The notes beneath the pieces were generated by a model. The model was not told the DNA's origin. It saw only the letters and a list, made by a program, of their open reading frames with translations, and ran no database searches. Made by a program: the position numbers and the translations under genes. A stretch of 64,000 nucleotides of DNA from Ornithinibacillus californiensis (lineage in GTDB: Bacteria > Bacillota > Bacilli > Bacillales > Amphibacillaceae), in NCBI RefSeq assembly GCF_001038485.1, contig NZ_LDUE01000058.1, positions 90,499 through 154,498 on the forward strand, given 5' to 3'. Within the stretch, counting starts at the first letter, position 1, and each line of letters begins with the position of its first letter. This document shows, piece by piece, positions 8,821-17,223 of the stretch.

Positions 8821-10020
8821 CTATAGCTTCTTATTTCTCTCTTGCTCAAACGCTTCCTTCACTTGTTTTAAAAGTACAGGATCCGTTAGCAGTCGATATC
8901 CTGCAGATGCCAGCGCTTTTGCTCCTTTTATAAGAGCAGCATCACCTACCGGGGATTTAGCTGCTTCTCTAAATTCATTCGTATGCCCAATCAAATCATC
9001 CGGACCAATTTTTATATAAGGATGAGCAGTTGGAACTTCATAGCTAATATTTCCAGCATCTGTTGAACCTTTGCCTTTTCCTCTAACCGTCCAAACATCT
9101 TCCCCAACACCTTCCAATTCTTCCTTCAGAACCTGGTCGAGTACTGGGTTTAGGACAAAGTCTTTTACTTCATTTTGGAATCTCTCCACTTTAACCGTTG
9201 CACCGGTTGCTAGTGCGGCACCTTCTGCAATCGCACGTACTTTCGTGGAAACTTCCTCTGTCTTTTTCCAGGATTCTGCACGAATATAGAACCTAGCAAC
9301 GGCATAGTCCGGAATAATGTTTGGTGCATCCCCACCATGAGTAATGATTCCGTGAACACGAACCTCGCTAGGAAGTTGTTGGCGTAATGCATTAATTCCT
9401 ACAAATAGTTGAATCACAGCATCCAATGCATTAATCCCTTGTTCAGGAGCTCCTGATGCATGGGCAGCTTTCCCATAAAAATGAAAATCAAGTGGATCAA
9501 CAGCTAGTGATTCACCAGTTACCGCTGTTTTTCCTGATGGATGAATCATTAACGCCGTATCTACACCTTTCAAATAGCCATGCTTTACGAAACTTCCCTT
9601 TGCACTACCGTTTGGACCACCTTCTTCCGCGGGTGTCCCTAACACGATGACCTTGCCACCTGTTTCCGCTAGTGTCTCCGAAAGCGCAATGGCAGCTGCT
9701 ACGCTAGTTGTTCCAATTATATTATGACCACAGGCATGACCTAAGCCAGGTAATGCGTCATACTCTGCAAGATAGGCAATAGTAGGGCCCGGCTCCCCAC
9801 TGTCTTTTACTGCATAAAAAGATGTTTCATGCCCTGCAACAGCAGTTTCTACTGTAAATCCTGCCTTTGTTAACGTTTCTACATGCTTTTTGCTTGCATA
9901 AAACTCCTGATTGCCGATTTCTGGGTTAGCATGTATATCCTGACTTGTTTCAATATATGCTTGTTTATTTGATTCGATCGATTCCTGTATTAACTCTATA
10001 CCCGTTAGTGTTTTACTCAA
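8821..10020 (-). CDS. M20-family amidohydrolase in the methionine operon
   Basis: A zinc amidohydrolase of about 399 residues, M20D type (AbgB/N-acyl-amino-acid hydrolase-like). Metal-binding motifs are LGHACGHNIIG and TPAEEGGPNGSAKG, followed by the lid domain and the C-terminal catalytic part. A longer frame overlaps metQ, but the TTG at 10020 is chosen: AAGGAGGAG lies eight bases before it and it starts 13 bases after the metQ stop. It is the last gene of the SAM-riboswitch-controlled metNIQ operon. The inferred role is deacylating an imported N-acyl or dipeptide-like methionine derivative; the substrate is unknown. Confidence 0.85.
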   Translation of the reverse strand: MSKTLTGIELIQESIESNKQAYIETSQDIHANPEIGNQEFYASKKHVETLTKAGFTVETAVAGHETSFYAVKDSGEPGPTIAYLAEYDALPGLGHACGHNIIGTTSVAAAIALSETLAETGGKVIVLGTPAEEGGPNGSAKGSFVKHGYLKGVDTALMIHPSGKTAVTGESLAVDPLDFHFYGKAAHASGAPEQGINALDAVIQLFVGINALRQQLPSEVRVHGIITHGGDAPNIIPDYAVARFYIRAESWKKTEEVSTKVRAIAEGAALATGATVKVERFQNEVKDFVLNPVLDQVLKEELEGVGEDVWTVRGKGKGSTDAGNISYEVPTAHPYIKIGPDDLIGHTNEFREAAKSPVGDAALIKGAKALASAGYRLLTDPVLLKQVKEAFEQERNKKL

Positions 10021-10033
10021 CCTAATCTCCTCC

Positions 10034-10888
10034 TTATAGTCCTTCAAATTGCTCTACTAGCTCATCTTTTGCAATATCAACAACAATGGATCCCCCATTT
10101 GTGTCCGCTTCAACTGCTTTTACTACCTCTTCTTCATGATATAACTCAACAATTTTTTGGAAGGTCGCATTATCTTGATCCCCAGATCGTGCTGCAAAAA
10201 TATTGATGTATGGTAATACACTCGGATCGTTAGCATCTTCTAGGTAAACCGGATCTTTCACTGGATCGAATCCTGCTTGACCAGCCACACCGTTATTGAT
10301 AACGGATGCTGCTACATCTGGTAATACACGTGGTGTTTGTTGTGCAACAATCGGTAAAATATCTAAGTTCAATGGATTATCTACAATCTTACTTGGGTCA
10401 CCAAATAGCCCAAAATCGTCTGCTAATGTAATCAATCCTGCTGATTCTAATAATTTCAGTGCACGTGCCTGGTTAGAAGGATCATCTGGAATAGCTATTT
10501 TATCGCCTTCTTTAATCTCGCTCACATCTTTTATTTTCTCTGAGTATAATCCCATCGGTGCAATTACCGTTGCCCCTATTGGAACTAAATCTAGATCGTT
10601 CTCTTCATTGAATTGAGATAGAAACGCGATATGCTGGAATGAATTAAGATCAATATCCCCGTTAGCTAATGCTTGATTTGGTAAGGTATAATCAGAGAAC
10701 TCCACTAATTCAATTTCAATTCCTTCAGCTTTTGCTTTTTCTTTTAACAATGGCCAAACCGCACCATCTGTTCCTGTTACCCCAATCTTAACTACATTGT
10801 TACCATCGCCTGATGCTGAATCGTCTCCACAGGCTGCTAATAGTCCAACTGCAATAAATACTAGCAAAATAGTAAACCATTTTTTCAT
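10034..10888 (-). CDS. metQ: MetQ-like methionine-binding lipoprotein
   Basis: An NlpA/MetQ-family substrate-binding protein of 284 residues. The signal peptide ends in LLAAC, with Cys20 as the lipidated residue, so the protein sits on the outer face of the membrane. Family segments VKIGVTGTDGAVWPLLKEKA and GDIDLNSFQHIAFLSQF are visible. It lies 50 bases downstream of the permease gene within the metN-I-Q operon, under an S-box leader. Specificity for methionine or a derivative follows from the family and the riboswitch. Confidence 0.92.
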   Translation of the reverse strand: MKKWFTILLVFIAVGLLAACGDDSASGDGNNVVKIGVTGTDGAVWPLLKEKAKAEGIEIELVEFSDYTLPNQALANGDIDLNSFQHIAFLSQFNEENDLDLVPIGATVIAPMGLYSEKIKDVSEIKEGDKIAIPDDPSNQARALKLLESAGLITLADDFGLFGDPSKIVDNPLNLDILPIVAQQTPRVLPDVAASVINNGVAGQAGFDPVKDPVYLEDANDPSVLPYINIFAARSGDQDNATFQKIVELYHEEEVVKAVEADTNGGSIVVDIAKDELVEQFEGL

Positions 10889-10938
10889 TTTTGTATCTCC
10901 TCTTTGTGTTATTTTTTATGTGTTAATCAGAGCGCTTC

Positions 10939-11601
10939 TTAGCGTCTCATTATTTTTCTTGATAATGTATTTCCAATCCATTGTGCGATTTGCACGAGAA
11001 CAATAAGTATAATAACGGTAACCAGCATGACACTACCATCAAACCGTTGGTACCCGTAGGTCATTGCAACATGGCCTAGTCCGCCTCCGCCAACTGTTCC
11101 TGCCATTGCGGAGAAATCTATTAAACTAACCGTTACAAAGGTTAAACCTAAAATAAGTGGCCCAAGTGCTTCTGGGATTAATACAGTGAAAATGATTCGG
11201 AGAGGACTCGCCCCCATTGCCTTCGCTGCCTCAATCACTCCAGAATCGATACTAACTAAGTTATTCTCTACGACTCTAGCAATCCCAAAGGAGGCGGCGA
11301 TCGTCATCGGAAAAATAGCGGCCCATGTTCCAATTGTCGTTCCAACAACCGCCCTTGTTAGAGGACTAATTGCCACTAAGAAAATGATAAACGGGATTGG
11401 GCGAATAATATTAATCAATATATTTAGCAAAGTGAACACGATTTTGTTTTCTAGTATGTTTCCAGTTCTTGTAACAAATAGAAGTAAACCTATCGTTATA
11501 CCCAGAATGGAACCAAAAATAAGAGTCATGATAACCATAAGAATGGTCTCCCCAGTGGATTCTACGATACGTGGCCAAAATGTACTCCAATCAACCTTCA
11601 T
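10939..11601 (-). CDS. metI: MetI-like methionine ABC transporter permease
   Basis: A 220-residue permease with about five helices. The ABC-coupling EAA loop is visible as GVIEAAKAMGASPLRIIFTVLIP, and the N-terminal segment GETILMVIMTLIFG is typical of MetI. Its start overlaps the end of metN by 11 bases, so it is translationally coupled to the ATPase. Confidence 0.93.
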   Translation of the reverse strand: MKVDWSTFWPRIVESTGETILMVIMTLIFGSILGITIGLLLFVTRTGNILENKIVFTLLNILINIIRPIPFIIFLVAISPLTRAVVGTTIGTWAAIFPMTIAASFGIARVVENNLVSIDSGVIEAAKAMGASPLRIIFTVLIPEALGPLILGLTFVTVSLIDFSAMAGTVGGGGLGHVAMTYGYQRFDGSVMLVTVIILIVLVQIAQWIGNTLSRKIMRR

Positions 11602-12616
11602 TCACTTTCACCTCCTCGACAGTTACGTCTTGTTTCAATTCTGAAAGCACCGAAGAAATATTCTCCTCTTGCCCTACGAATGATACAAGCAGATTTCCAT
11701 ATAATTTCTCCTGTAATTCTCGGACGGATCCATACACAATATTTACATCCACATCAAATTTCCTTGTTACGCGAGACAGGACCGGATCACTAGCAATCTC
11801 CCCTTTAAAAATAACGCGGTATAAGTGTTTACCACCTTTCTTCCTCCACTCTTCCAATAACGTAGCAGAAGGTCTATCTTGCTGTACGGATTGAATAAAG
11901 CGCTGCGTAGTCAGGTGTGTTGGATTGGTAAAGACATTAAAGACCGAATCTGACTCAATTACTTCACCATTCTCCATTACGGCAACCCTGTCACAAATCT
12001 CTTGGATGACATGCATCTCATGCGTGATAAGTAGGATAGTAATTCCTAGTTCCTTATTTACCTTTTTGAGAAGACGGAGAATTTCTCCGGTAGTATCCGG
12101 GTCTAGTGCAGAGGTTGCCTCGTCACAAATTAAGATATCCGGAGAGGTAGCCAATGCCCTTGCAATACCTACCCGCTGCTTTTGTCCACCAGATAATTGT
12201 TCTGGAAAATCTTTTGCCTTATCTGTAAGACCGACAAAGCTTAACAACTCATTTACTCGTTCATTAATTTCCTTTTTCGGCACACCTGCTAACTTTAACG
12301 GGTAAGCGATATTTCCAGCTACCGTTCGTGAACCGAATAAATTAAAGTTTTGGAAAATCATCCCGATACCACTTCTTAGCTTTCTCACTTCTTTCTGTGA
12401 GAGGGATCCGATATTCACTCCTTTCACGTGAATCTCTCCACTAGTCGGGTTTTCCAATAAATTTACTAGCCGTAATAAAGTACTTTTTCCTGCACCGCTG
12501 AATCCAATAATTCCAAATATCTCCCCTTGCTCGATCGATAGGGAAACATTATTAACCGCATTTACTTCACGATTGCCAATTTTAAACGTTTTGGATATAT
12601 TCCGAAATTCAATCAT
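11591..12616 (-). CDS. metN: MetN-like methionine ABC transporter ATPase
   Basis: A 341-residue ABC ATPase with Walker A GFSGAGKST (about residues 38-46), signature LSGGQKQRVGIARAL, and Walker B ILICDEATSALDP. A C-terminal NIL domain (about residues 265-340), the regulatory methionine-binding domain of MetN proteins, follows. First gene of the operon, behind the SAM riboswitch and its terminator. Confidence 0.95.
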   Translation of the reverse strand: MIEFRNISKTFKIGNREVNAVNNVSLSIEQGEIFGIIGFSGAGKSTLLRLVNLLENPTSGEIHVKGVNIGSLSQKEVRKLRSGIGMIFQNFNLFGSRTVAGNIAYPLKLAGVPKKEINERVNELLSFVGLTDKAKDFPEQLSGGQKQRVGIARALATSPDILICDEATSALDPDTTGEILRLLKKVNKELGITILLITHEMHVIQEICDRVAVMENGEVIESDSVFNVFTNPTHLTTQRFIQSVQQDRPSATLLEEWRKKGGKHLYRVIFKGEIASDPVLSRVTRKFDVDVNIVYGSVRELQEKLYGNLLVSFVGQEENISSVLSELKQDVTVEEVKVNEG

Positions 12617-12648
12617 ATAGTTACTCCACTCCTAATAAAAAAATGAAC

Positions 12649-12697
12649 GAAAAAAGACCTTCCTTTTTTCTTATCCAAATAGAAAAAAGGAAGGTCT
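12649..12697 (-). terminator. S-box leader terminator
   Basis: On the minus strand AGACCTTCC and GGAAGGTCT, with adjoining T-rich and A-rich stretches, form a long stem followed by TTTTTT. It lies between the riboswitch aptamer and metN, in the position of the intrinsic terminator whose formation depends on SAM binding. Confidence 0.92.
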
Positions 12698-12718
12698 CAA
12701 AATATATGAAACGACTTC

Positions 12719-12830
12719 CTTCTCATCTTTCAAATGTAAAACATTTGCAGGAATTGGCACAGTGTTAATCAAAATTAACCCGCTGCCGAGACTTCATAGG
12801 GCCTGTCCCTCGGTCTCTCTGGATAAGAAG
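12719..12830 (-). promoter_or_regulatory. SAM-I riboswitch (S-box)
   Basis: On the minus strand the leader reads CTTATCCAGAGAGACCGAGG at the 5' side, followed by the S-box core elements GGCCCTATGAAG and CGGCAGC, with closing P1 arms CTTCTTATC and GATGAGAAG. This matches the SAM-I aptamer. With the downstream terminator it should switch off metNIQ and the M20 gene when S-adenosylmethionine is plentiful. Confidence 0.95.
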
Positions 12831-12866
12831 AAAATTTAAATTATTTAGTTTTAAGATATGATAAAT

Positions 12867-12895
12867 ACTATATTACCTATTGAACTTGGTGTCAA
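12867..12895 (-). promoter_or_regulatory. Sigma-A promoter of the met operon
   Basis: Minus strand -35 TTGACA (12890-12895), a 17-base spacer, and -10 TATAGT (12867-12872), about 40 bases upstream of the riboswitch 5' side. The -35 matches the consensus fully. Confidence 0.88.
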
Positions 12896-13009
12896 TCCTT
12901 TTTTATGAAAATTTTAATATGTTTGTTAGATCGTACTAAATAGACTTTTTAGGAATGCCTTTAATTCGCTACCTAATTCCATCTTATTTTGCCAAGGCCA
13001 GTATTATTA

Positions 13010-13591
13010 CTAATTTATATTTTTAATGTTGTTTTCATTAACTCCACCCTGGATATATGGAATGGCAACTTTAATAAATTCCTCAGGGGAAGTAGTTGGA
13101 TTATTCCGCCACTCAACTGAAGCACCATACAGTCCCCAGCTTAGCATTGCAGCAGGTAGTTTAAGTGCTTCTTTATCCAAATTCGGTTGCTGATTACCTA
13201 ACATTTTGTAAAAAATAACTTCTAGCTGCTCCCGAATAATTCGAGCAATTGTATCCTCATATCCTCTGTGGCAACGATTGGATAAAGACATCTGAAAATC
13301 CGTGATCGCTTTAAAGATGGTGACCAATGTGTCTTCATTCATTTTGCTATTTGCAAAATCCTGACAGCTCAGATTCACGAATAAAACCTCGGATAACGCC
13401 TTATCTAACAAGTCATAAATATCCTCAAAATGATAATAAAAAGTCGCCCGATTAATCATTGCTTCTGTTGTTATATCCTTGATAGTAATATCTTTGAATT
13501 CTTTCTTACTAGAAAGTTCTATAAAAGAATCCATGATTAGTTTTCGTGTGCGTAGAATTCGGGGATCAGTTTTTGTTTCTGTCATCGCCAT
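13010..13591 (-). CDS. TetR/AcrR-family regulator
   Basis: A 193-residue repressor-type protein. The N-terminal helix-turn-helix covers about residues 12-60 (FKDITIKDITTEAMINRATFYYHFEDIYDLL). The C-terminal half is a ligand-binding helical domain of the type found in DhaS-like bacillar regulators. It is divergent from the FMN reductase/DsbA-like pair, and the 150-base gap holds two imperfect inverted repeats built on CCAACA/TGTTGG and GTTGGA/TCCAAC, so it probably represses itself and that pair. ATG at 13591 and 13585 both fit AGGAGG; the second is slightly better spaced. Confidence 0.88.
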   Translation of the reverse strand: MAMTETKTDPRILRTRKLIMDSFIELSSKKEFKDITIKDITTEAMINRATFYYHFEDIYDLLDKALSEVLFVNLSCQDFANSKMNEDTLVTIFKAITDFQMSLSNRCHRGYEDTIARIIREQLEVIFYKMLGNQQPNLDKEALKLPAAMLSWGLYGASVEWRNNPTTSPEEFIKVAIPYIQGGVNENNIKNIN

Positions 13592-13614
13592 ACTCCCTCC
13601 TACTTTTCCAACAG

Positions 13615-13660
13615 ATTTTCAAATGTGTTGGATATACGACAAATCCAACGTTCTATTGGT
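13615..13660. promoter_or_regulatory. Candidate TetR operators
   Basis: Within 13615-13660 CCAACA..TGTTGG and then GTTGGA..TCCAAC form overlapping inverted repeats in the divergent promoter region. Their position suggests operators for the neighbouring TetR protein. This is inference from symmetry only. Confidence 0.5.
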
Positions 13661-13743
13661 GTTTATTGATTTTATTATCCACTACACTAGCATTAAGAAG
13701 CAAACAAATAGCTTAAATTAAACTTTTCAAGGAGGAATTTTAA

Positions 13744-14319
13744 ATGGTTAGAATTGGTATTATCACAGGGAGTACAAGAGATTCAAGAGTAAACACACAG
13801 GTAGCCGAATGGGTAAAATCCCTCGCTGACCTAAGAACAGATGCAGAATTTGAATTAGTAGATATTAAGGATTATCAATTACCAAGTTATAATGAATCTG
13901 TTCCAGCTGTATTTACGAAGGATTATCAAACACCCGAGGCAAAACCTTGGTCAGAAAAAATCGACTCACTAGACGGATTTGTTTTCATTCTAGCGGAGTA
14001 CAATAAAGGAATTACATCGGGACTTAAAAATGCAATCGATTATCTATACCAAGAATGGAATAACAAAGCAGCTGGTATTGTTAGCTACGGTTCCACACTA
14101 GGAGTTTCAGCAGCAAATGACTTACGATTAATCTTATCTGTACCAAAGGTAGCAACGGTTGGAACACAAGTAGGAATGAGCTTGTTCACCGATTTTGAAA
14201 ACATGAGCAAATTCACCCCTGCCCCGTTTCACCAAGAAACAGTTGATAAATTACTAGATGAAGTGGTTTCTTGGTCTACTGCCTTAAAAACAATCCGTAC
14301 AAGTGAGGTGCTCGTATGA
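13744..14319 (+). CDS. NADPH-dependent FMN reductase family protein
   Basis: A 191-residue flavodoxin-fold reductase. The N-terminal phosphate-binding loop GIITGSTRDSRVNTQVAEWV and the FMN-contact segment FILAEYNKGITSGLKNAIDYL are clear. Such enzymes reduce quinones, azo compounds or FMN with NADPH in the cytosol. AAGGAGG precedes the ATG at good spacing. The stop overlaps the start of the DsbA-like gene (ATGA), so the two are co-translated. Confidence 0.9.
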   Translation: MVRIGIITGSTRDSRVNTQVAEWVKSLADLRTDAEFELVDIKDYQLPSYNESVPAVFTKDYQTPEAKPWSEKIDSLDGFVFILAEYNKGITSGLKNAIDYLYQEWNNKAAGIVSYGSTLGVSAANDLRLILSVPKVATVGTQVGMSLFTDFENMSKFTPAPFHQETVDKLLDEVVSWSTALKTIRTSEVLV

Positions 14320-15233
14320 CAAACAACAACTTGATTTGTGATATGGAAACTGGGGTATGTGGTGTTGCAGGTGACGAAGAAATGGAGATGATTGATTTGA
14401 ACCAACCAACGAAAAAAATAGACTTATATTATGTGACGGACCCAATTTGTTCCCATTGCTGGGCATTAGAACCAACTCTTCGCCGCTTCACAAAGCAATA
14501 TGGCCATTACTTTAACTTCAAAACTGTTATGGGTGGTTTATTAGAGAAGTGGGGTGGCGGTCCGGTAGATCCCGCTAATGGTATTCATGGACCTGCTGAT
14601 GTTGCTGGTCACTGGAGAGAAGTTGGCGAACATTACCGCATGCCGATTGATGGTTCATTGATGATTGACAATCCGGTTCAGTCTTCTTTCCCGCCATCTA
14701 GAGTCTATAAAATCATTCAAAAACATCATGGTGAGGAAAAAGCTTTTGAATACCTTCGTCGTGCAAGAGAGGACCTATTTGCTTTTAATAAGAATATTGG
14801 TGAGGCATCTATCTTAGTTGAGATTGTGAATGGGATTGGCCTAGATGGTGAAGCAATTGTCAAAGAAGCTGACGAACAAATTGGTCATGATTTGTTAAAT
14901 GAGGACTTCGCATTAACTAGAAGCCTTGGTGCAAGAGGATTCCCTACAATCATCATGGTTAATGAAGAAAATAAAGGCGTTAAAATTGTTGGTGGTCGCC
15001 CATTTGAATACTTTGTTGCGGGATTGACGCAAGTATTAGGAGAAGAGCCGACTCCGAAGCAACAGCCGGCACTTGCCGCATTACTGGAAGAAGAAAAGCT
15101 TCTTTTCGCGAAGGAAATTGAAGTAATGTATGATGTGAATCCTAATGAACTACAGGCTTTTGTGGAGAAAGAATTAGATGCATCTACTTTTGAAGAGAAG
15201 GAACTGCTTGGAGAAAAATACTTTATAAAATAA
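14316..15233 (+). CDS. DsbA-family protein, SpxH (YjbH)-like
   Basis: A 305-residue thioredoxin-fold protein. After an N-terminal Cys-containing tail (Cys8 and Cys15) comes TDPICSHCWALEPTLRR with the redox motif C45-S-H-C48, and GARGFPTIIMV later supplies the cis-Pro region. The architecture resembles SpxH/YjbH, the adaptor that delivers Spx to ClpXP, but also FrnE-like DsbA proteins; the two cannot be separated here. There is no signal peptide, so it acts in the cytosol. Coupling to an FMN reductase under a TetR regulator suggests a role in thiol or quinone stress. Confidence 0.82.
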   Translation: MTNNNLICDMETGVCGVAGDEEMEMIDLNQPTKKIDLYYVTDPICSHCWALEPTLRRFTKQYGHYFNFKTVMGGLLEKWGGGPVDPANGIHGPADVAGHWREVGEHYRMPIDGSLMIDNPVQSSFPPSRVYKIIQKHHGEEKAFEYLRRAREDLFAFNKNIGEASILVEIVNGIGLDGEAIVKEADEQIGHDLLNEDFALTRSLGARGFPTIIMVNEENKGVKIVGGRPFEYFVAGLTQVLGEEPTPKQQPALAALLEEEKLLFAKEIEVMYDVNPNELQAFVEKELDASTFEEKELLGEKYFIK

Positions 15234-15237
15234 CACT

Positions 15238-15274
15238 AAATCCATACAGCCCTATTACGGGGTTGTATGGATTT
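15238..15274. terminator. Bidirectional hairpin terminator
   Basis: AAATCCATACA and TGTATGGATTT pair, with further pairing between GCCC and GGGT, around a short loop. It sits between the convergent DsbA-like gene and the small membrane gene. Confidence 0.85.
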
Positions 15275-15276
15275 AT

Positions 15277-15510
15277 TCATTGGAAGAAGAAACCTTTGAT
15301 TGAAACAAATGTACAAAATAGGAAAACTACTACAAATAACCAACCATTTCCCTTTTGCCCTTTTTTAAATTCTACTAATCCAGAAGCTAACATCGAAAGC
15401 CCCAAGAATAGTATCATAAAATCGATATAACTAAAATCTTGCGTAATTAGTCCGTATCCCGCTAATAAAAGTGTTATTCCTGATAATATCAATCGAATAA
15501 CTGTTAACAA
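15277..15510 (-). CDS. Small membrane protein, DUF3953-like (YczI type)
   Basis: About 77 residues with three hydrophobic segments. It resembles small bacillar membrane proteins of the DUF3953 type, with the motif LFLGLSMLASGLVEFKKGQK in the middle. Function unknown. TTG at 15510 is chosen because GGGAG lies eight bases before it; a GTG nine bases upstream overlaps that site. It overlaps the convergent terminator by no more than its stop region. Confidence 0.65.
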   Translation of the reverse strand: MLTVIRLILSGITLLLAGYGLITQDFSYIDFMILFLGLSMLASGLVEFKKGQKGNGWLFVVVFLFCTFVSIKGFFFQ

Positions 15511-15551
15511 AAAAATCACTCCCGGTAAATCTATTAAATTATTCTTTCAAG

Positions 15552-16169
15552 TTACTGCTTTAACAATTTGATTAATTCAATAACTGCTTTGTCATCACCT
15601 GCGTCAACATAGACTAGCTCCGTATTATTAATAATCTCTTCTGTATACTCTCGCATGTAGTTCTCATCTAAATCAGGAGGGACATTGCTCTCCCATCGTA
15701 AAGGTACATTGTATACGTTAATTGTGCCATCTCCGTTCCCACTATAAGTGACCGATCCATCTACTAAACGGGACCCTGCTAACTGAATAACATCCTCTGG
15801 ATAGCTAGCACTAGTGTCATCATTTGGATTAACAGGTTCACCAACTGGAATATGAGTCACATACAGATTATCAATCTTTTGATTAGGTCCAAGCTGTAAC
15901 CATATCCGTGCATATTCGATTTGTTCACTAGAATAATTGGAAAGTGTTTCTTTAGCTTTGGTGTCCTCATTGCTATTTTCTTCTAATGAGTTGTCATTCA
16001 CATCATCAGATTCCGATTCCACTAAAGAACTATTTGATGTGCTTTCTTCCGGTTTTCCTGTTTGATTTTCTGTGATGTCGTGTTGATTTTCTTCATTCGT
16101 ATTACCTACACACCCTACTAAAAACAATAAAGCTACAGAAAAATAGAGAATCTTAGTTAACTTTTTCAT
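15552..16169 (-). CDS. Hypothetical lipoprotein
   Basis: A 205-residue predicted lipoprotein with signal peptide ending LFLVGC (lipid Cys at about residue 20). A low-complexity acidic and Ser/Asn-rich linker (about residues 25-75) follows, then a compact domain beginning YSSEQIEYARIWLQLG. I recall similar domains in Bacillus surface lipoproteins but cannot name the family. An extended -10 motif at 16229-16244 lies about 60 bases upstream. Confidence 0.7.
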   Translation of the reverse strand: MKKLTKILYFSVALLFLVGCVGNTNEENQHDITENQTGKPEESTSNSSLVESESDDVNDNSLEENSNEDTKAKETLSNYSSEQIEYARIWLQLGPNQKIDNLYVTHIPVGEPVNPNDDTSASYPEDVIQLAGSRLVDGSVTYSGNGDGTINVYNVPLRWESNVPPDLDENYMREYTEEIINNTELVYVDAGDDKAVIELIKLLKQ

Positions 16170-16228
16170 ACATTAAAAACAACCTTTCTTCAGCTTAAAT
16201 CATTATGTAGTTAGAAATCTTTAAACCA

Positions 16229-16244
16229 ATAGTAACATATTTCC
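16229..16244 (-). promoter_or_regulatory. Extended -10 promoter motif
   Basis: The minus strand reads GGAAATATGTTACTAT: TGn followed by a -10-like hexamer TACTAT, preceded by the GGAA(T)AT element seen at several other accessory genes in the window. No good -35 is visible. Confidence 0.55.
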
Positions 16245-16266
16245 AGGTGGTAATATTAAATGGAAA

Positions 16267-16293
16267 AGACGATCACTATAATAATGATCGTCT
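16267..16293 (-). terminator. Hairpin terminator
   Basis: AGACGATCA and TGATCGTCT pair around a nine-base loop, followed by TTTT on the minus strand. It lies downstream of the gene that ends at 16337. Confidence 0.8.
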
Positions 16294-16336
16294 CGTTTAA
16301 CATTTACACCAATCTATTTGAGCGTTCTTCATTCTA

Positions 16337-16738
16337 TCACTTTAATATCTCTACTAATTCTTTCCTATACTTTTCCTTTGTAAGCTTAAGCGTACCTTTC
16401 TCACTTTCTAGCAGATCAAATCCAGGACGTTGACCGAATTCAATCCAAATATAAATATCCTCTTTCTCACCATTTTCATAGTAAAGCGTAAGTATGATAT
16501 CCTCATGAAAGGCTTTTTCGTATTGGGCATTTTCTCGTTTTGTTTTATTTAATACTTTGGTTAACCTGTTAATCTTGTCTTTGTCTTTTATTAATATTTT
16601 ATCTCCAAATTCTTCTTTTAAATGGTCGTACTTTGTATACTCTGCTTTACGTATGTCTGAGTACTTATCTGGTATTAACCAACCAACAGCGAGGATAACC
16701 ACTATTATTGTAAATAAAACGAATAACGCTTTCTTCAT
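16337..16738 (-). CDS. Hypothetical membrane-anchored protein
   Basis: 133 residues: one N-terminal hydrophobic helix (about residues 5-22) and a charged extracytoplasmic domain. Not recognised. AGGAGGAAAATC precedes the ATG. It lies in a run of small minus-strand genes of unknown function between 15.2 and 20.4 kb. Confidence 0.65.
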   Translation of the reverse strand: MKKALFVLFTIIVVILAVGWLIPDKYSDIRKAEYTKYDHLKEEFGDKILIKDKDKINRLTKVLNKTKRENAQYEKAFHEDIILTLYYENGEKEDIYIWIEFGQRPGFDLLESEKGTLKLTKEKYRKELVEILK

Positions 16739-16820
16739 GATTTTCCTCCTTCATACAGTCCCAGTTTTAACAGAGAAAACCTAAATCGTAAGCAGTAACT
16801 TTTCCCCAAATTCAATCGCA

Positions 16821-17186
16821 TTAACGTGCCCCATTAAATCTACTAACCGCTATACCCCTTAGCTTCATAAAGAACATTATAAGAAAACTAATAAGATACA
16901 TTGCACAGGTAGCACCAAACAATGCAAATATACCGGGAGTTCCCGCCATATAGTAACTGATTGGCAATGACCACACAAAAGCTATTAACATTAAGAAATT
17001 CATTGACGTTAAGGAAGCTAATATTGCTATACACCCTGGGAGGCACAGTGATATAAACGTATTAATAATAGGCTCTAGATCAGACGATGGAGAAGTTGAG
17101 GTTAGAACCACAACACACAGACCAACCCATAACAGTACACTAACAACACCAGAAGTAAGGCCTAGATATTTACCTACCCTTTTCAT
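16821..17186 (-). CDS. Hypothetical four-helix membrane protein
   Basis: 121 residues, mostly hydrophobic, with about four helices and a basic C-terminus. AGGAGGAATTTCA before ATG supports the start. It is not assigned to a family. It may share a transcript with the gene upstream at 17224-17922 (gap 37 bases). Confidence 0.65.
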   Translation of the reverse strand: MKRVGKYLGLTSGVVSVLLWVGLCVVVLTSTSPSSDLEPIINTFISLCLPGCIAILASLTSMNFLMLIAFVWSLPISYYMAGTPGIFALFGATCAMYLISFLIMFFMKLRGIAVSRFNGAR

Positions 17187-17223
17187 TGAAATTCCTCCTG
17201 TACTTATTTAGTTCCTTTGACAA

